Shown in pieces: positions 24,599-35,400 of a stretch of 64,000 bases of DNA. The notes beneath the pieces are model-generated. The model was not told the origin of the DNA, did no database searches, and was given only the letters and a program-made list of their open reading frames with translations. How positions within the stretch are numbered: position 1 is the stretch's first letter; each line of letters opens with the position of its first letter. Position numbers and translations under genes: made by a program. Source of the stretch: Bryoerythrophyllum caledonicum (Eukaryota > Streptophyta > Bryopsida > Pottiales > Pottiaceae); contig OZ020518.1 in the NCBI GenBank assembly GCA_963971425.1, positions 325,001-389,000 on the forward strand. Reading direction: 5' to 3'.

Positions 24599-24870
24599 AG
24601 CTGAACGACCAGAATAAATTGCTGGTGCGGAAGAATCTGAAGCGGAAATGGACTTCATGACCTGTAAATTGTTTGTACGCATACTTGTGAGTGAACTGGT
24701 CGGTTTCGTGAAGTTGAAATGTGGCGTGAGAGGGGAGGCAACTTAGACATCTCCATGGTTTCCGAGCCTTGCAGCAATGGGCACACCAGGCGCATGGGTG
24801 GTCGCTCTTCAGGGTTAGGGTTGCAGCCCAGAAGCCCCAGGTGCAGCAGGGTCCTCACCATCATCTTCTT
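24599..24870 (-). pseudogene. Duplicated 3' fragment of the LysM receptor kinase gene
   Basis: On the - strand this encodes LLHLGLLGCNPNPEERPPMR and then SETMEMSKLPPLS, matching the last kinase subdomain and tail of the adjacent gene. The downstream DNA is also shared: gctgaacgaccagaat at 24599 against gctgagcgtccagaat at 24927. The fragment lacks everything upstream of the last kinase subdomain and has an 18-bp gap near 24689 relative to the intact copy. It is a tandem partial duplication, not a gene. Confidence 0.85.
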
Positions 24871-24982
24871 CTAATCAGGCTCCATGGCACCATCTCCATG
24901 TCGGATGTGATATGATAGACCATAGCTGAGCGTCCAGAATCGATTGCTGGTGCCGAAGAATCTGAAGCGGAAATGGACGTCA

Positions 24983-27043
24983 TTACCTGCAAGTTGTTTG
25001 TACGCATACCTGATCATGAGGACTTGTGAGTGAATTGGGATCATCCTTCTCCAGCAGTCTGCCCGCTGGGAACACTGACGACGAGCGATGAAACGACGAA
25101 GGCGTAACTTCTGGCCGGTTCGAATTGTAGCTTGTGAGGGGAGGCAACTTAGACATGTCTACGGTCTCCGAGCCTTGCAGCAATTGGGACACCAGGCGCA
25201 TGGGTAGTCGCTCTTCAGGGTTAAGGTTGCAGCACAGAAGCCCCAAGTGCAGCAGGTTCCTCACCATCATCATCTTCTCATCAGGTCCCATGGCACCATC
25301 TCTGTCAGGTATGATCACCGACGAGTGGACATTGTTCGTGATTGGAACACTCACTGCCGCCTCAGATTGTGTCGGATCAATAGAACCAGGGAGCAATACT
25401 GGGTCACGTGATAGAGCTTCCATCACCATTCTCGAATCCGCGACCTGCGTCACGTCGCCCGCCTCATGTGCTCGCCATACCCTGTCTACTAGCGTGCCAT
25501 CTCCCCGGTCAAGGGCACTCCAATCGTGTGCACGCGCCCCGCACATCACTTCCAGCACCAGCACGCCAAAGCTGTAGACGTCAGTTTCCTTGGTGGCTTT
25601 CCCGGTGTGGGGCATCTCGGGCGCCATGTACCCGAACGTCCCGGCCATCATCGTGGTCTTCTCCATCTTCTGGTGGTCGATCAGGCGCGCGAGCCCGAAG
25701 TCGCCCAGATATGCATTCCAGTCGCTGTCCAGCAGCACATTGCTGCACTTGATGTCGCGGTGCAGCACGCATTGCGGACACTCTTCGTGCAAGTACGCCA
25801 GAGCAGCCGCCACCCCGCTCACCACAGACCGGCGCAGATCCAGCGGAAGCAGCCGTGCCTCACCGCGAAAAATCCACTGGTCGAGGCTGCCGTTGCACAG
25901 GTAATCGTACACGAGCAAGAGCTGCTCCTCCTCGTGGCACCAACCGCGCAGCTGCACCAGGTTCCGGTGCCGGATGCGGCTCAAACTTGCCACCTCCGCC
26001 TCAAAGCTCTCCTTCCCGTGATTGCTCTCATTCATCATCCGCTTCACCGCCACCGTCACGCCCGTCGAAGGAAGCGTCCCCTTGTAGACTGCCCCAAATC
26101 CACCCCGTCCTAGCATCTCACTGCTGCTGAAGCTCCGCGTCGCCTTCCTCAGCTCCTTGAACGTGAACATCCGTGGCGCATGATCCACCAGATCGCCGCC
26201 ATCAGTCCAAAACCTGTTCTTCCTAAGCCGCCGCCTCGCCACGAAGAAGCCCGCCACGAGCAACGCCGCAAGGATCCCTCCAGTGCACACTCCCGCAATG
26301 ACGCCAACTTTTTGTCTCCTGGAACTCACCCTCGTCAAGATTGGAGCAAGATTGAGAGTTGCGATCGGCGGCAACGAAGCGAGTGGCACAAGGAGCGTTG
26401 TGTTCTCGCCTAGTGTGTCATTCTCACTCACCTGATTCGCAGCGCTGAGGTCCGCGGCCGCGATGCCAAAGCGCCTGCTTACAACCTCGAGGGTTTCATC
26501 AGCGTAAACCGTGTAAGTGAGCAAGAGCGCCGTCCCACGCGCAACCTGCTCCGCCGTCGGGCAGGCGCAGAAGATCGGCACTCGAAGCGTGTCCCCGAGC
26601 GTGGGGTTGAAGACGTCCTTGGTCGGGTTGAAGCGCTCGACTGCCTGATAGGTGGTCAGGCCGCCGTAGATTGTAATGGACATTAACCAGAACGTGTAGT
26701 TGAAGGCGACGGTGTGTGTCACGAGCTTTTGCGAGGTGCCATTCTCGCAGTTGCAGTCCAGCGGGATGTAGAGCGGTTGGCCCTGCGGGAGCACCACCGT
26801 CACGGCTGATATGGGGAGGTCGCTAGCGTTGCCGATGGCCACCGGGTGCAAGTTGAAGTAGCTCCCCACTGACTCCAGCGTGTCCAGCGCTTCGAAGGTG
26901 CGGTACATGGCGAAGGTGCTGCACGTTGTTTCGAGGCCAATACAAGCGTATCCGTCTGTGGAATCATATCGTTGTTGTGCCGTTGTGGGCGATGGAGCCA
27001 AAAACAAGAATACCGACACAAGATTGAGCCTTGAAATCGCCAT
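24983..27043 (-). CDS. LysM-ectodomain receptor kinase with a lectin-RLK-like kinase
   Basis: Start chosen at ATG 27043, which begins with a signal peptide; the frame is open 49 codons further upstream but that stretch does not look like a secretion signal. The product is 686 residues: signal peptide about 1-23; ectodomain with Cys34, Cys41 and two CxC motifs (97-99, 159-161) that separate three LysM-type units, as in plant LYK/LYR chitin and lipo-chitooligosaccharide receptors; one membrane helix about 246-268 followed by RRRLRK; kinase about 292-640 with GRGGFG (312-317), AVK Lys334, HRD (428-430), DFG (448-450) and GTFGYMAPE. It is an RD kinase with all key residues. The kinase reads like the L-type lectin receptor kinase group (FTFKELRKAT, HRDIKCSNVLLD, TGKAT), not like typical LYKs. 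About 45 extra residues lie before the last subdomain. No introns. Likely at the plasma membrane; ligand unknown. The neighbouring duplication shares its 3' end. Confidence 0.85.
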   Translation of the reverse strand: MAISRLNLVSVFLFLAPSPTTAQQRYDSTDGYACIGLETTCSTFAMYRTFEALDTLESVGSYFNLHPVAIGNASDLPISAVTVVLPQGQPLYIPLDCNCENGTSQKLVTHTVAFNYTFWLMSITIYGGLTTYQAVERFNPTKDVFNPTLGDTLRVPIFCACPTAEQVARGTALLLTYTVYADETLEVVSRRFGIAAADLSAANQVSENDTLGENTTLLVPLASLPPIATLNLAPILTRVSSRRQKVGVIAGVCTGGILAALLVAGFFVARRRLRKNRFWTDGGDLVDHAPRMFTFKELRKATRSFSSSEMLGRGGFGAVYKGTLPSTGVTVAVKRMMNESNHGKESFEAEVASLSRIRHRNLVQLRGWCHEEEQLLLVYDYLCNGSLDQWIFRGEARLLPLDLRRSVVSGVAAALAYLHEECPQCVLHRDIKCSNVLLDSDWNAYLGDFGLARLIDHQKMEKTTMMAGTFGYMAPEMPHTGKATKETDVYSFGVLVLEVMCGARAHDWSALDRGDGTLVDRVWRAHEAGDVTQVADSRMVMEALSRDPVLLPGSIDPTQSEAAVSVPITNNVHSSVIIPDRDGAMGPDEKMMMVRNLLHLGLLCCNLNPEERLPMRLVSQLLQGSETVDMSKLPPLTSYNSNRPEVTPSSFHRSSSVFPAGRLLEKDDPNSLTSPHDQVCVQTTCR

Positions 27044-28080
27044 GATCTTTAGAAATTTCTGTGCACTCCGAATTGATGACAAACGACTTAAAAATCTCAC
27101 CATAACGAACATTTCACGACAGCTGAATGACCAATTTCTTGTTGCAGAAACAAAATTATAACTCTTCTTACAAAGAACGGAGACGAACATTCTATCTAAA
27201 GTTATCAGATCGATTGTTTCGACTTTGACGGAGCTTAGTTCTCCGAACAGGGCAAAACATCCGACGAGTTCGTGTGACCCGTTTTAAGTCAATGACCATG
27301 ATGTGCAATATTGGAGTATGCTATCAACGCCACTTCAAAAAGACAATTGGGAATTCAAGGTGGTACCTGCAATTCAAGATGTGCAAACCAGCTCATGGTT
27401 CAAACTATTCATGGAGCAGGGCCAACGGTCTGCGGGAAGCGCACCACCTGAGATAGTTCCGCGATCAACTTGATCACTGAGAGTGTCATCCAGGCTTCGT
27501 CTTGCGAAAGTGCACACGGGGACTAAACAACTTACGGTAGTGGCTAACAGTGAGGATGGTGCAACAGTTCGCGTGTTTCTATATTGCAGGCGATATGACG
27601 TAAGGTGCGTGGACTTAGAGGTCACCTCAAATCGATCTCAGCCCCACAACGGAGTTGATTGGGGACGGCCCAGATGGCACTTTCCCAACGCTCTCTCACC
27701 GGAAATTTCCCGATGGCCTTCCGGGAACTACGTGGCGTGAAAGTTTGCAAAAATATGTGTGTACACGGCCACCCGGTCCAGTCAACATGAATTACTGTAC
27801 ACTGCGTGCGGATCAGTTTCGTCTCTCTATATAACTAGGCTTTTGACCCCTTGTCCCCAAAGTAGTAAACTAAGGTAGAGGCACCCAAGTCGGATCGGCC
27901 ACAAAATTCTACTGATGCATGGCATGGTGCATGAAAATGGCAAATGCTTGAAATGGTGCATGAAAATGGCAAATGCTTGAAATGGTGCATGAAGGACACA
28001 AAATGCCATACAATCATATCTCGATAAGTGTTAGGGGTTGGGAGCATAGAAGAAGTAGAACTCCGGCCCCGAAGGGACAT
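27044..28080. other. Region upstream of the receptor kinase; one short tandem repeat
   Basis: This contains the presumed promoter of the - strand receptor gene (27044 upward); I see no defensible TATA box or operator. At 27925-27993 a 29-bp unit (tggtgcatgaaaatggcaaa, then tgcttgaaa) is repeated 2.4 times perfectly. No other gene is supported. Confidence 0.4.
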
Positions 28081-28095
28081 GCGTGAATATAGTGT

Positions 28096-28377
28096 TTGTT
28101 CATTCTATTCACTAATCCCATGGCCACCGGACAAAGGATAGTGAATCTAGAGCTACTTCCCCCTTTCGAAGGTAAACACTTTTCTACACTAAGTGCCTTA
28201 AAGACAATCGACATGTCATCCCCCCCAAGGGCTTTTTGGGTACCCATACAACGAGGTCTCAAGACCCCCCACCGTAGTTGGGTGGACTATGGTGGTAGGC
28301 ACCACGCCGGCATGGGGATTTGAACTCACAACCGGTTGGGAGCATACTTTAGTTAACACTTAGACACTACACCGTTC
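28096..28377 (-). mobile_element. tRNA-derived SINE with 14-bp target duplications
   Basis: The element lies between exact 14-bp direct repeats cgtgaatatagtgt (28082-28095 and 28378-28391). Read on the - strand it starts GAACGGTG. It then has an A-box-like TAGTGTCTAAGTGTTA and, about 30 bases on, a B-box-like GAGTTCAAATCCCC, the layout of a tRNA-derived RNA polymerase III promoter. A 200-bp unrelated body follows, ending GAATAGAATGAACAA at the other repeat. Length (282 bp), internal promoter and target duplications together define a SINE. It would depend on a LINE's enzymes for movement. Similarity to a tRNA gene stops after about 70 bp. Confidence 0.85.
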
Positions 28378-28712
28378 CGTGAATATAGTGTAGACCAGAC
28401 TATTTGAAATTTCCTACACCAATTGAAAATTTACATGCAGTTGTTGACTGACACACTTGCTTGAGAACAAATACCCAATCAGAACTTGGCATGCACATGC
28501 TTTGATGGAAATTAGTGTGAGTGATCTGCATCAATAATCCCTCTACACTATATGAATCAGTGTTTAGTGTAGTAACACATAACACTTATAGAGGGTGATG
28601 CCGATGATTTGTAACACTTAGAAAAATTTTCACTTAGAAAAATTAAAAAGGTAAATATATAACATTTATAGAAAAAATGCATGAAATTATAAAATATTGA
28701 TTCATTATTCAT

Positions 28713-30315
28713 CTAAGTCCGTCGAAAGAATGAATCAATAGTATTTTGGCGAGTTTCTGCTACACGCCAAGATTCTACTTCCTTTTCTAGTGCTTCAATA
28801 TGCCTAACAGATAACATGGTGTCATTAGGTCTTTGCTCCAAAAACTTCTTCAAAGTTTGAAGAGCACTACCTACATCTTTAAAGCCTACAACTTCTTCTA
28901 CTATGTCGTGAGGATTAGCTTCATCAAGATCACTATCTTCGTGTTCACTACCTTGTTGTTGAGATGGAAGCATTTCAATAATTTCTTCATGAGTGGATTG
29001 ATAAGGGTTATTCAAATCAAACTCGAGCTCATAATTTAAATACTCTTGAACATTCATGTTAGGGGTCTCAGTCTCAGAGGATATCAAACTTAGTTGTTCC
29101 AATACAGTAGCAACCTCCTCTACCTCTTTCCTTTGCTGTTCTTGAAGGACTTCATTTTCTACAAGATCTGAAAGAATTCCCATGTGTCTCTAACAATTTG
29201 GAATTGTTGTTTGAGTCACTCCGTTACGCCAAGCCTTCTCAAGCATGGTCACAACTTAGTACACATCAATCGCAAAACTCTTGCCAGTTGAAATACAATC
29301 TATTTGATGTTGAATTAATAACTTTTTGTATTGAGCTTTGAATGATGCAATGATCCCTGCATCCATAGGCTGGAAACGACTAGTTGTATTTGGAGGCAAA
29401 AACTCTAATCGTGTCACCCTCAATCTTGAACCTACATTTGGCACTTGATGTCCAAAAAATTATCCACCAACAAAAGTACTTTCTCTTTTTGGGCACTTAC
29501 CATCCTCCTCTCAAAATATAACATATATCCATGCTTTTTAATTAGCATGCCATTGTATACCTAGATTTTATGGGTTTAGAATGTGCCTGCTTGTAAAAGC
29601 CCAAGGCTTCAAATATTTATTGATAACCAATGGAGGAAGAATGATGCTTCCATCAACATTTGCAATAAGTGCCACCGTGATGCGCTTCCTCTGTTTTTTT
29701 TTTTCCAGATAACCTTTTCATAGCTAATGTACGATTTGGTTCCAACCTGTAAAAAATACGAGTTTCATCCATATTGAAAACATCACAACTCCTGTACTGA
29801 GATACAAGTGTTTTGATGTCTTCCATTTTCTTTAAAACCTCTTCAGAAACGTCAGCTGATGCTTCTTCTTCATGACGGGTGTAGCCCTTGATGTTATATC
29901 TCTTCTTGAAATTTTGCACCCATCCATGAGAAAATTGAAGCTCCTTTTTGTTAGCACCTCTAGGAAGTAATGCGTAAAATCTCTTTGCAGCAGCCACCAC
30001 AAGGTCACAAAATAAAACTACATTATTTTCTTGCATTGTCGTAAACCAAGTAAAAGTGGCTTCCTCCACTTCGGGGCTTTGAGACTTTTGTAAGTGCTTG
30101 GAATCACCAAGGTGGCCGACGTCAAGTCCACTAAAGTGTTCTTTTTGCTTTACTATTCTTCCAATATTCATCTCAGACGCGTTTACTTGAAAGTGTGCAT
30201 TGGCCCACGCAGTTAATGTTCTATTGGTAATCTTTCCACCACTAGCTAACACAGTCTCACGATACTCACTAATCTCTTGTTTTTGCTCTAATGTGAACTC
30301 ATGACCCTTTGCCAT
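28713..30315 (-). pseudogene. Dead pogo/Tigger-like (CENP-B-type) DDE transposase
   Basis: The ATG at 30315 opens a 220-residue frame with an N-terminal helix-turn-helix, a CENP-B/Tc5-type DNA-binding segment (LQFSHGWVQNFKKRYNIKG) and the first catalytic Asp (VFNMDET). A run of about 13 A (minus strand) near 29692-29705 shifts the frame. Beyond it, in other frames, come the second Asp (LLLVDN, near 29470) and the third (FQPMDAGII, near 29360), then an acidic tail to 28713. Several further stops interrupt (for example NC*RH near 29190, where Trp is expected). The family cuts and pastes DNA at TA sites in the nucleus. The C-terminus ends RQNTIDSFFRRT, a PCNA-binding-type motif. All three acidic residues remain visible although the gene is broken. 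Confidence 0.85.
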
Positions 30316-30804
30316 TGCAAGCTGTAGGAAATTTACTTTAACAATATATTTTCTATCGATGAATTTGCAATAGAAATGAAATCTCTAACAACATATATTC
30401 TATGAATGAGTTCACAACACAAATAATAATTCTATAGCCTTCAATCCCTTCTTATAATCTAGGCCGCCTTGCCTAGTTGCCTTTTATTTTTAAGTTTATA
30501 AACTTAAAAGTACACTTATCTTTCACTTTATGAGCTTAAAAATATATGATCTATTAGTTTATGAACTTAAAAATACATCTACCTATTAGTTTGTTTCTAA
30601 AATGGACATCTAGAGTCACTTTGCAACTAGAAACTATTACTTTACCTCAAAATGATCTCCCCCCAAGCGATGGCTCTTACAAAAAGCCTTTTTTTGGAAA
30701 CTTATCACTTACCAAGGTAAAATTATCAAAGTTGGTAGCGCAACATTGCGTAACACTTAACACATAACACTTACTAGTCTTAATTTTAAGGGAGCGGAAA
30801 TCTC

Positions 30805-30861
30805 CATAACACATATAGAGTTTTAACACTTATCGAGGTAACACTTATGGAGGTCTAACTG
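30805..30861 (-). repeat. Terminal inverted repeat of the pogo-like element (transposase 5' side)
   Basis: Read on the - strand from 30861 the end is CAGTTAGACCTCCATAAGTG, followed by two further near-repeats of a CTCnATAAGTGTTA motif. This resembles the CAGT...ACCTCTATAA ends of plant pogo/Emigrant-type elements. The next two bases on the + strand (30862-30863) are TA, the expected target. I did not find the partner repeat on the other side; ctcgataagtgtta near 28019 matches an internal part only. Confidence 0.65.
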
Positions 30862-30863
30862 TA

Positions 30864-32448
30864 TTTAACTAAATCTGGACTCTCAAAAGTCCACATTGGT
30901 CAAAGTCCAGATTTAATCATATTATGGCGTAGAAATTCTTCGATTGTTCCATCAAAATTATTGAAGATGTAGTATAAACTCTATTTGTTAGAAGATGAAT
31001 TAAAATAAAATTGCAGGAAATGGAAGGACGTCATAATATTGTGGGATAAACCGACAGGAGGATCCTCCGGTCGGACTCAAGTTAGTTAGAGAAGAAAGAG
31101 TTTGAGTTCCAAAATGATATTTGGCTCCTTGTAAATGTTGAAGTGCATAAATGTGATGGAAGTTAATTACTTTGAACTATTAGATAGGAATAGATCACAA
31201 CAACAGAAACGTCATTAGGAGAACAAGAATGATGATCAAGGACCGGCGCATACTCCAAAGCAACGTGGACATGACAACATACAAATTTTTTGTTGATGTT
31301 CAAAGATGATGCGACGAAAAAACATGCAAGTAGTGGAAGTGAGTAGAATAACACAGAATTCTTCCTATTAAGGTTTAGAAACAAAATTTATAGCATACAA
31401 GTGGTTCTAGTCGAAATAGAAGAATCTCAGGAGGGATGATACAATGTAGACCACTAGTGCGGAAGTCGGAATTGCTTTTGTGTGTGCATCGAGTTGAGGA
31501 GACATGTGGATTCGTACATACGTAGGAAGAAGACCAACGAATTCTCCAATCGAACTGATAGGCAGGAAGAAGACCAGGGGATCCTCTAGTCGAATTGATA
31601 GGCAGGAAGAAGACCATGGGATCCTCTAGTCGAATTGATAGGCAGGAAGAAGACCGGCAGATCCTCCGGTCGAACAGATTGGGAAGAATAATGACAGATC
31701 ATGAGGTCAAACTCGAAAACTTCTATAAGACTTTATGGTCAAGGGTCGGCGTCGTTTGCAGCTACGAGGTTAGTCATGGCTGCTCTTTGGTCCCTCTCGA
31801 GAATCGTTCGAGTCTTTGGATTCATTTTCTTTTACCAGTAGGAAAACAAGATGGCATCTACCTCCGGACGTCAATTTTCTGGAACCCACGTTGCTGTCCA
31901 ACAATCCTTGCACTTCTTCGAATGGTCTTTGAACGCATTTCTTGGCTCCCAGAATTGGATTACAAACTTTCTATAGTCGTCATGTCCAACTTCTCTATTG
32001 ACTGCAAAATGCGCCTTCCCTAACTAGACATGATATATTTCAGGGTCTGAAGGATGGAGTTGTACCCATGATCCCAATATCACATCTTGCCACAGATTCG
32101 AAGACTCCTTCAGTTTGGACGCCCGTGGGCCGCAATAGTGTTCAGGCTCCTTATCTTTAGGAGTGACGTCTCCTCTAGTAATGAGGTATAAGGGATCTGA
32201 AACTATTGCACTCTAATCATGATTTGGCCAGAAGCCTTCTACCAAGGCCAAAGGAGTGGGAAGAAGAGGTTTATCAAGTTTTGCCAGTATTGCATTCCAG
32301 TAGGCGACATAAGATGGAAAATCTCTTCGGAAGCCCTTGCATTTTTTCATTCCTTATTCCCAGAAACCAATATAACCTTGAATTCCAGACTTGATGAATG
32401 ACCTCTTCTCAAGCGCTTTGGAGGCCTTCTCCTTGGCCTTCACTTGAT
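30864..32448. other. Intergenic DNA between the pogo remnant and the first repeat-pair element
   Basis: No supported gene. Open frames such as 31595-32023 run partly through a tandem repeat and show no motif I know. Confidence 0.35.
31521..31680 (+). repeat. Four 40-bp tandem repeats
   Basis: Exact 40-bp period: 31521-31560, 31561-31600, 31601-31640 and 31641-31680, each with ggaagaagacc, then a tcctc(t/c)agtcgaa-like block, then gata. The middle two units are nearly identical; the outer ones are diverged. Isolated related pieces (gatcctccggtcg) occur near 31060. Confidence 0.9.
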
Positions 32449-35400
32449 GTGGGAATCCGTTCCCACAAGGTTCCGGAAGTTAACCTAGAAATCCGGCAAG
32501 TACAAAAAAATTAGTTAAGTAAGTACGATAGTCTAGACTAAAATAGAACCTATAGTTAGTTTGTAGGAATAAAGACGGGTGAACCCGGTTGAAATCCTTA
32601 ATCGGTCCTAAAGCTGCTAAACAGGTGGCCGGAGTAGTCGTCGGAATTCCAAGGAAGAGTGCCATCCGGAGCTGTCACCATCAACCATACTGCTTCTAGA
32701 AGGACGGTCTAACGGCCAACTACAAAAGGCTGCGACGCGAGGGAAACCTCTTTCTTTCTTTCCTTCTTCCTTCACGCGTTTTGCTCTCTCTCACTCTTCC
32801 CTTCTCCTAAGTGCTGACCGTTAGGGTTTGTTAGCTTAGACACTTAGAACGGACGTGTGTCCGTTAGGGAGAGCTTTTTGTGAGGACGGTGCGTGCATGG
32901 GTTACATTGAGTGGAAGTGAGGAGTTAGGAAGAGTAGATGAAGACATGCGCCATGGCTCAGAAGAAAAAGACAAACAAGGACGGAAGAGAAAAGCGAGAT
33001 GAAGCGCCGGTCGTCACGCTTCCGCCCTTTATGAAGGTTCTGCCGTACATCCTTGAAGACCCAGACAAAGTCAGTCTACTGAAGGAGTGCTTGCAGGAAA
33101 TGGGCTGCGCCGGATTCCTAGACGTTGCCTCGGGCATCCGAGAAGAGGTGTTCATCCGGGAGCTGATAGGAACGCCGGACTCCAAATACGATGGGATGCT
33201 GCGGGGACATCCAGAGCTGTGGGGAGTTCAGGAATGGACGCAAGCATACGACTTCTGGGCACGGCGAACCAAGGTGGTGGAACGGAGGGACGAGTTCCTG
33301 GCAAAGGAGTTTGAAGGGAAGGCTGGTCTAAAGGAAGGGTTCAACATTCAAGATCTGAAGCATCTAGACGTCAAACTTGTGCTAGGGTTTCTGAACCCAA
33401 GGCTTCCATCCGGAAAAGCCAAAGCGGCTGGTGTCCAAGTGGGCCTGCACCTTCTTTGGAGCGCTCCGGGGAAAGACAGTGGTCGACTGGAGTACACTCA
33501 TGAGCGAGATGATCAACGGGCTGGTGGCAAATCTCGAAGAGGTGAAGAAATCCGCAACCCCTCTAGCCTCCTATGTGGCGTAGTTCTACTGCCACCGTCA
33601 GCAACTCACCCAGACGAAGCTGAGGGTGTATGACGAAGTCCTAGGCTTCCAGAAGTATGGAGGTGAGGAGACGGAAGAAGAGTCCGGAGGGGAAGCTGAA
33701 CCAGTGCCGGACACATCAACGGGAGACACTCCGGAAGATGACCGGAGGACCCAGAAGAGAGCATGAGACAAGGACCTGGAGCCGGAGAGTCTAGATACGA
33801 GTTTATCAACCGGATCGTCCAGCTCAGACGAGGCCAGGCTGTCCGAGGAAGCCAGCCGGAAAATGCAGAAGCTCGCCCAGAGGACTCTGAAGGCCAGATG
33901 GTGGAGATTGATGAGATTCTGCACAGACTAACGTGTAGAGTGAAAGCCCTCCGGGAGCTCAACTTTGCCATGATGAAAGGAGTGGAGCAGGTTTTCCGGA
34001 GTCTAGGCATTAGCCGGATGGAAGAAGTCATTCTCCGGGTAGATGATCTCCGGAATAAGGAGATTTTGCTGAAGGCGGTGCATCTACAGGTCTCCAACAT
34101 GTATCAAGCTAACACAACGTTTGAGAAATAGGCGGCGCACTTACGGCAAGAGGCAACACTCGCGGTGGTTGCTCGGAAGGAGGGAGAGGCAAGCGCCAAC
34201 GAATCTGCAGCCGCCATGACGGAGGTCCGGACAACTCTAGACTTTCCGGTGGATACGATTAACCGGAGTCAGATCTTCACCAAGCTTGTAGAGGAGGAGA
34301 AGAAGGTGAACCAAGCCAACATCTTCCAGTTCCTCTTCGATCAAGCAGAGAAGATGGGCCACATCTAGGGTCAGATGAAGCTACTGGTGGACAACATAAC
34401 CCAGGTAAGTCTGGAAGATAGGGCGGCCCAAGTGCCGGAGGACTTCATGACCCCTGACCGGACCACGGCCCCTTCGGAACCGCCACAGTCCAAGCTAGCT
34501 CCAGCCAGTGGGGCCTCATTGAATCTGGAGGACCTCGATACACCATCACCACGTGCACCGGAGGAAGGCATAGTGTCTCCCAACCTCAGCACGGGTGAGT
34601 TATTGAAGCAACTTCCGGATCTGCTGACGCCTCTGACAATGCGCCTACCAGAGTCTCCGGAGGAGACCAATCTTCGGGCACCACCCAAGTCAGTATCCCA
34701 GCGGCTAGCATACGGACCAGGGAGTCCTTCCGGCAGCTACACGGACCTGGTCAGAGCGGTCAAACCGACTGCCGCACCGGAACGTCAGTCCCCTCCAGTC
34801 CTGGAAGCTGTGCCAGAACGGCAACCTCCACCTCCGGACTCCAGAACTCCGGCGGCAAGGACTTCGATAGCTGCCGAACCGGCAACTCGGAAGGTCGACT
34901 CTTCTCCATCAATGTCAAAGAAGGGGAAGAGTAAGCAGCGGGTTCCAATGGAGATATCTCCCACGCGAAGGAGCGGGAGAAATAGGGCACCGGGTGCCCC
35001 GTCTTAGGATAATGTTTAGATGTAGGATTTTTTGGTTGTAATTCAAGATCGAATAACGGCGATTAATGATGGGGCTCACCGTTGCACCGGGCTGCGGACA
35101 AAATCGACCGCCAATTTTTGTAGCTTAAAGTAGGAAATCCGGAGTCCGGAACCTTTTCCATGATTATAGGATCTGAGATCAGATCTGTAACTTTTCCGGA
35201 TTTCTCGGATCTTTAGGATGAGATTCTCCGAATTTTCCACATATAGGATAAAAACTAAGATTAGGAAACTTAATTAGTACTTAGTAGAGGGGTTTTAGCA
35301 AAACTCATCATCTTGTTTTCTTACGTTGAATATACTTCAATCCTTTTTTGCTAGATTTGCTTCCTAATTCTTGTGGTGTGGAGTGTGGCCTTTGTGAGGA

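Noticed and set aside
25526..26113. + strand frames over the receptor kinase
   Set aside because: Shadows of the - strand kinase gene, without motifs.
28310..28377. A functional tRNA gene on the - strand
   Set aside because: A and B boxes fit, but acceptor-stem pairing is not evident, and the flanking 14-bp duplications place it at the head of a SINE.
28560..28640. Left terminal repeat of the pogo element (taacacataacacttatagag)
   Set aside because: It is in the same orientation as the right end, not inverted, and lacks CAGT and TA at an edge.
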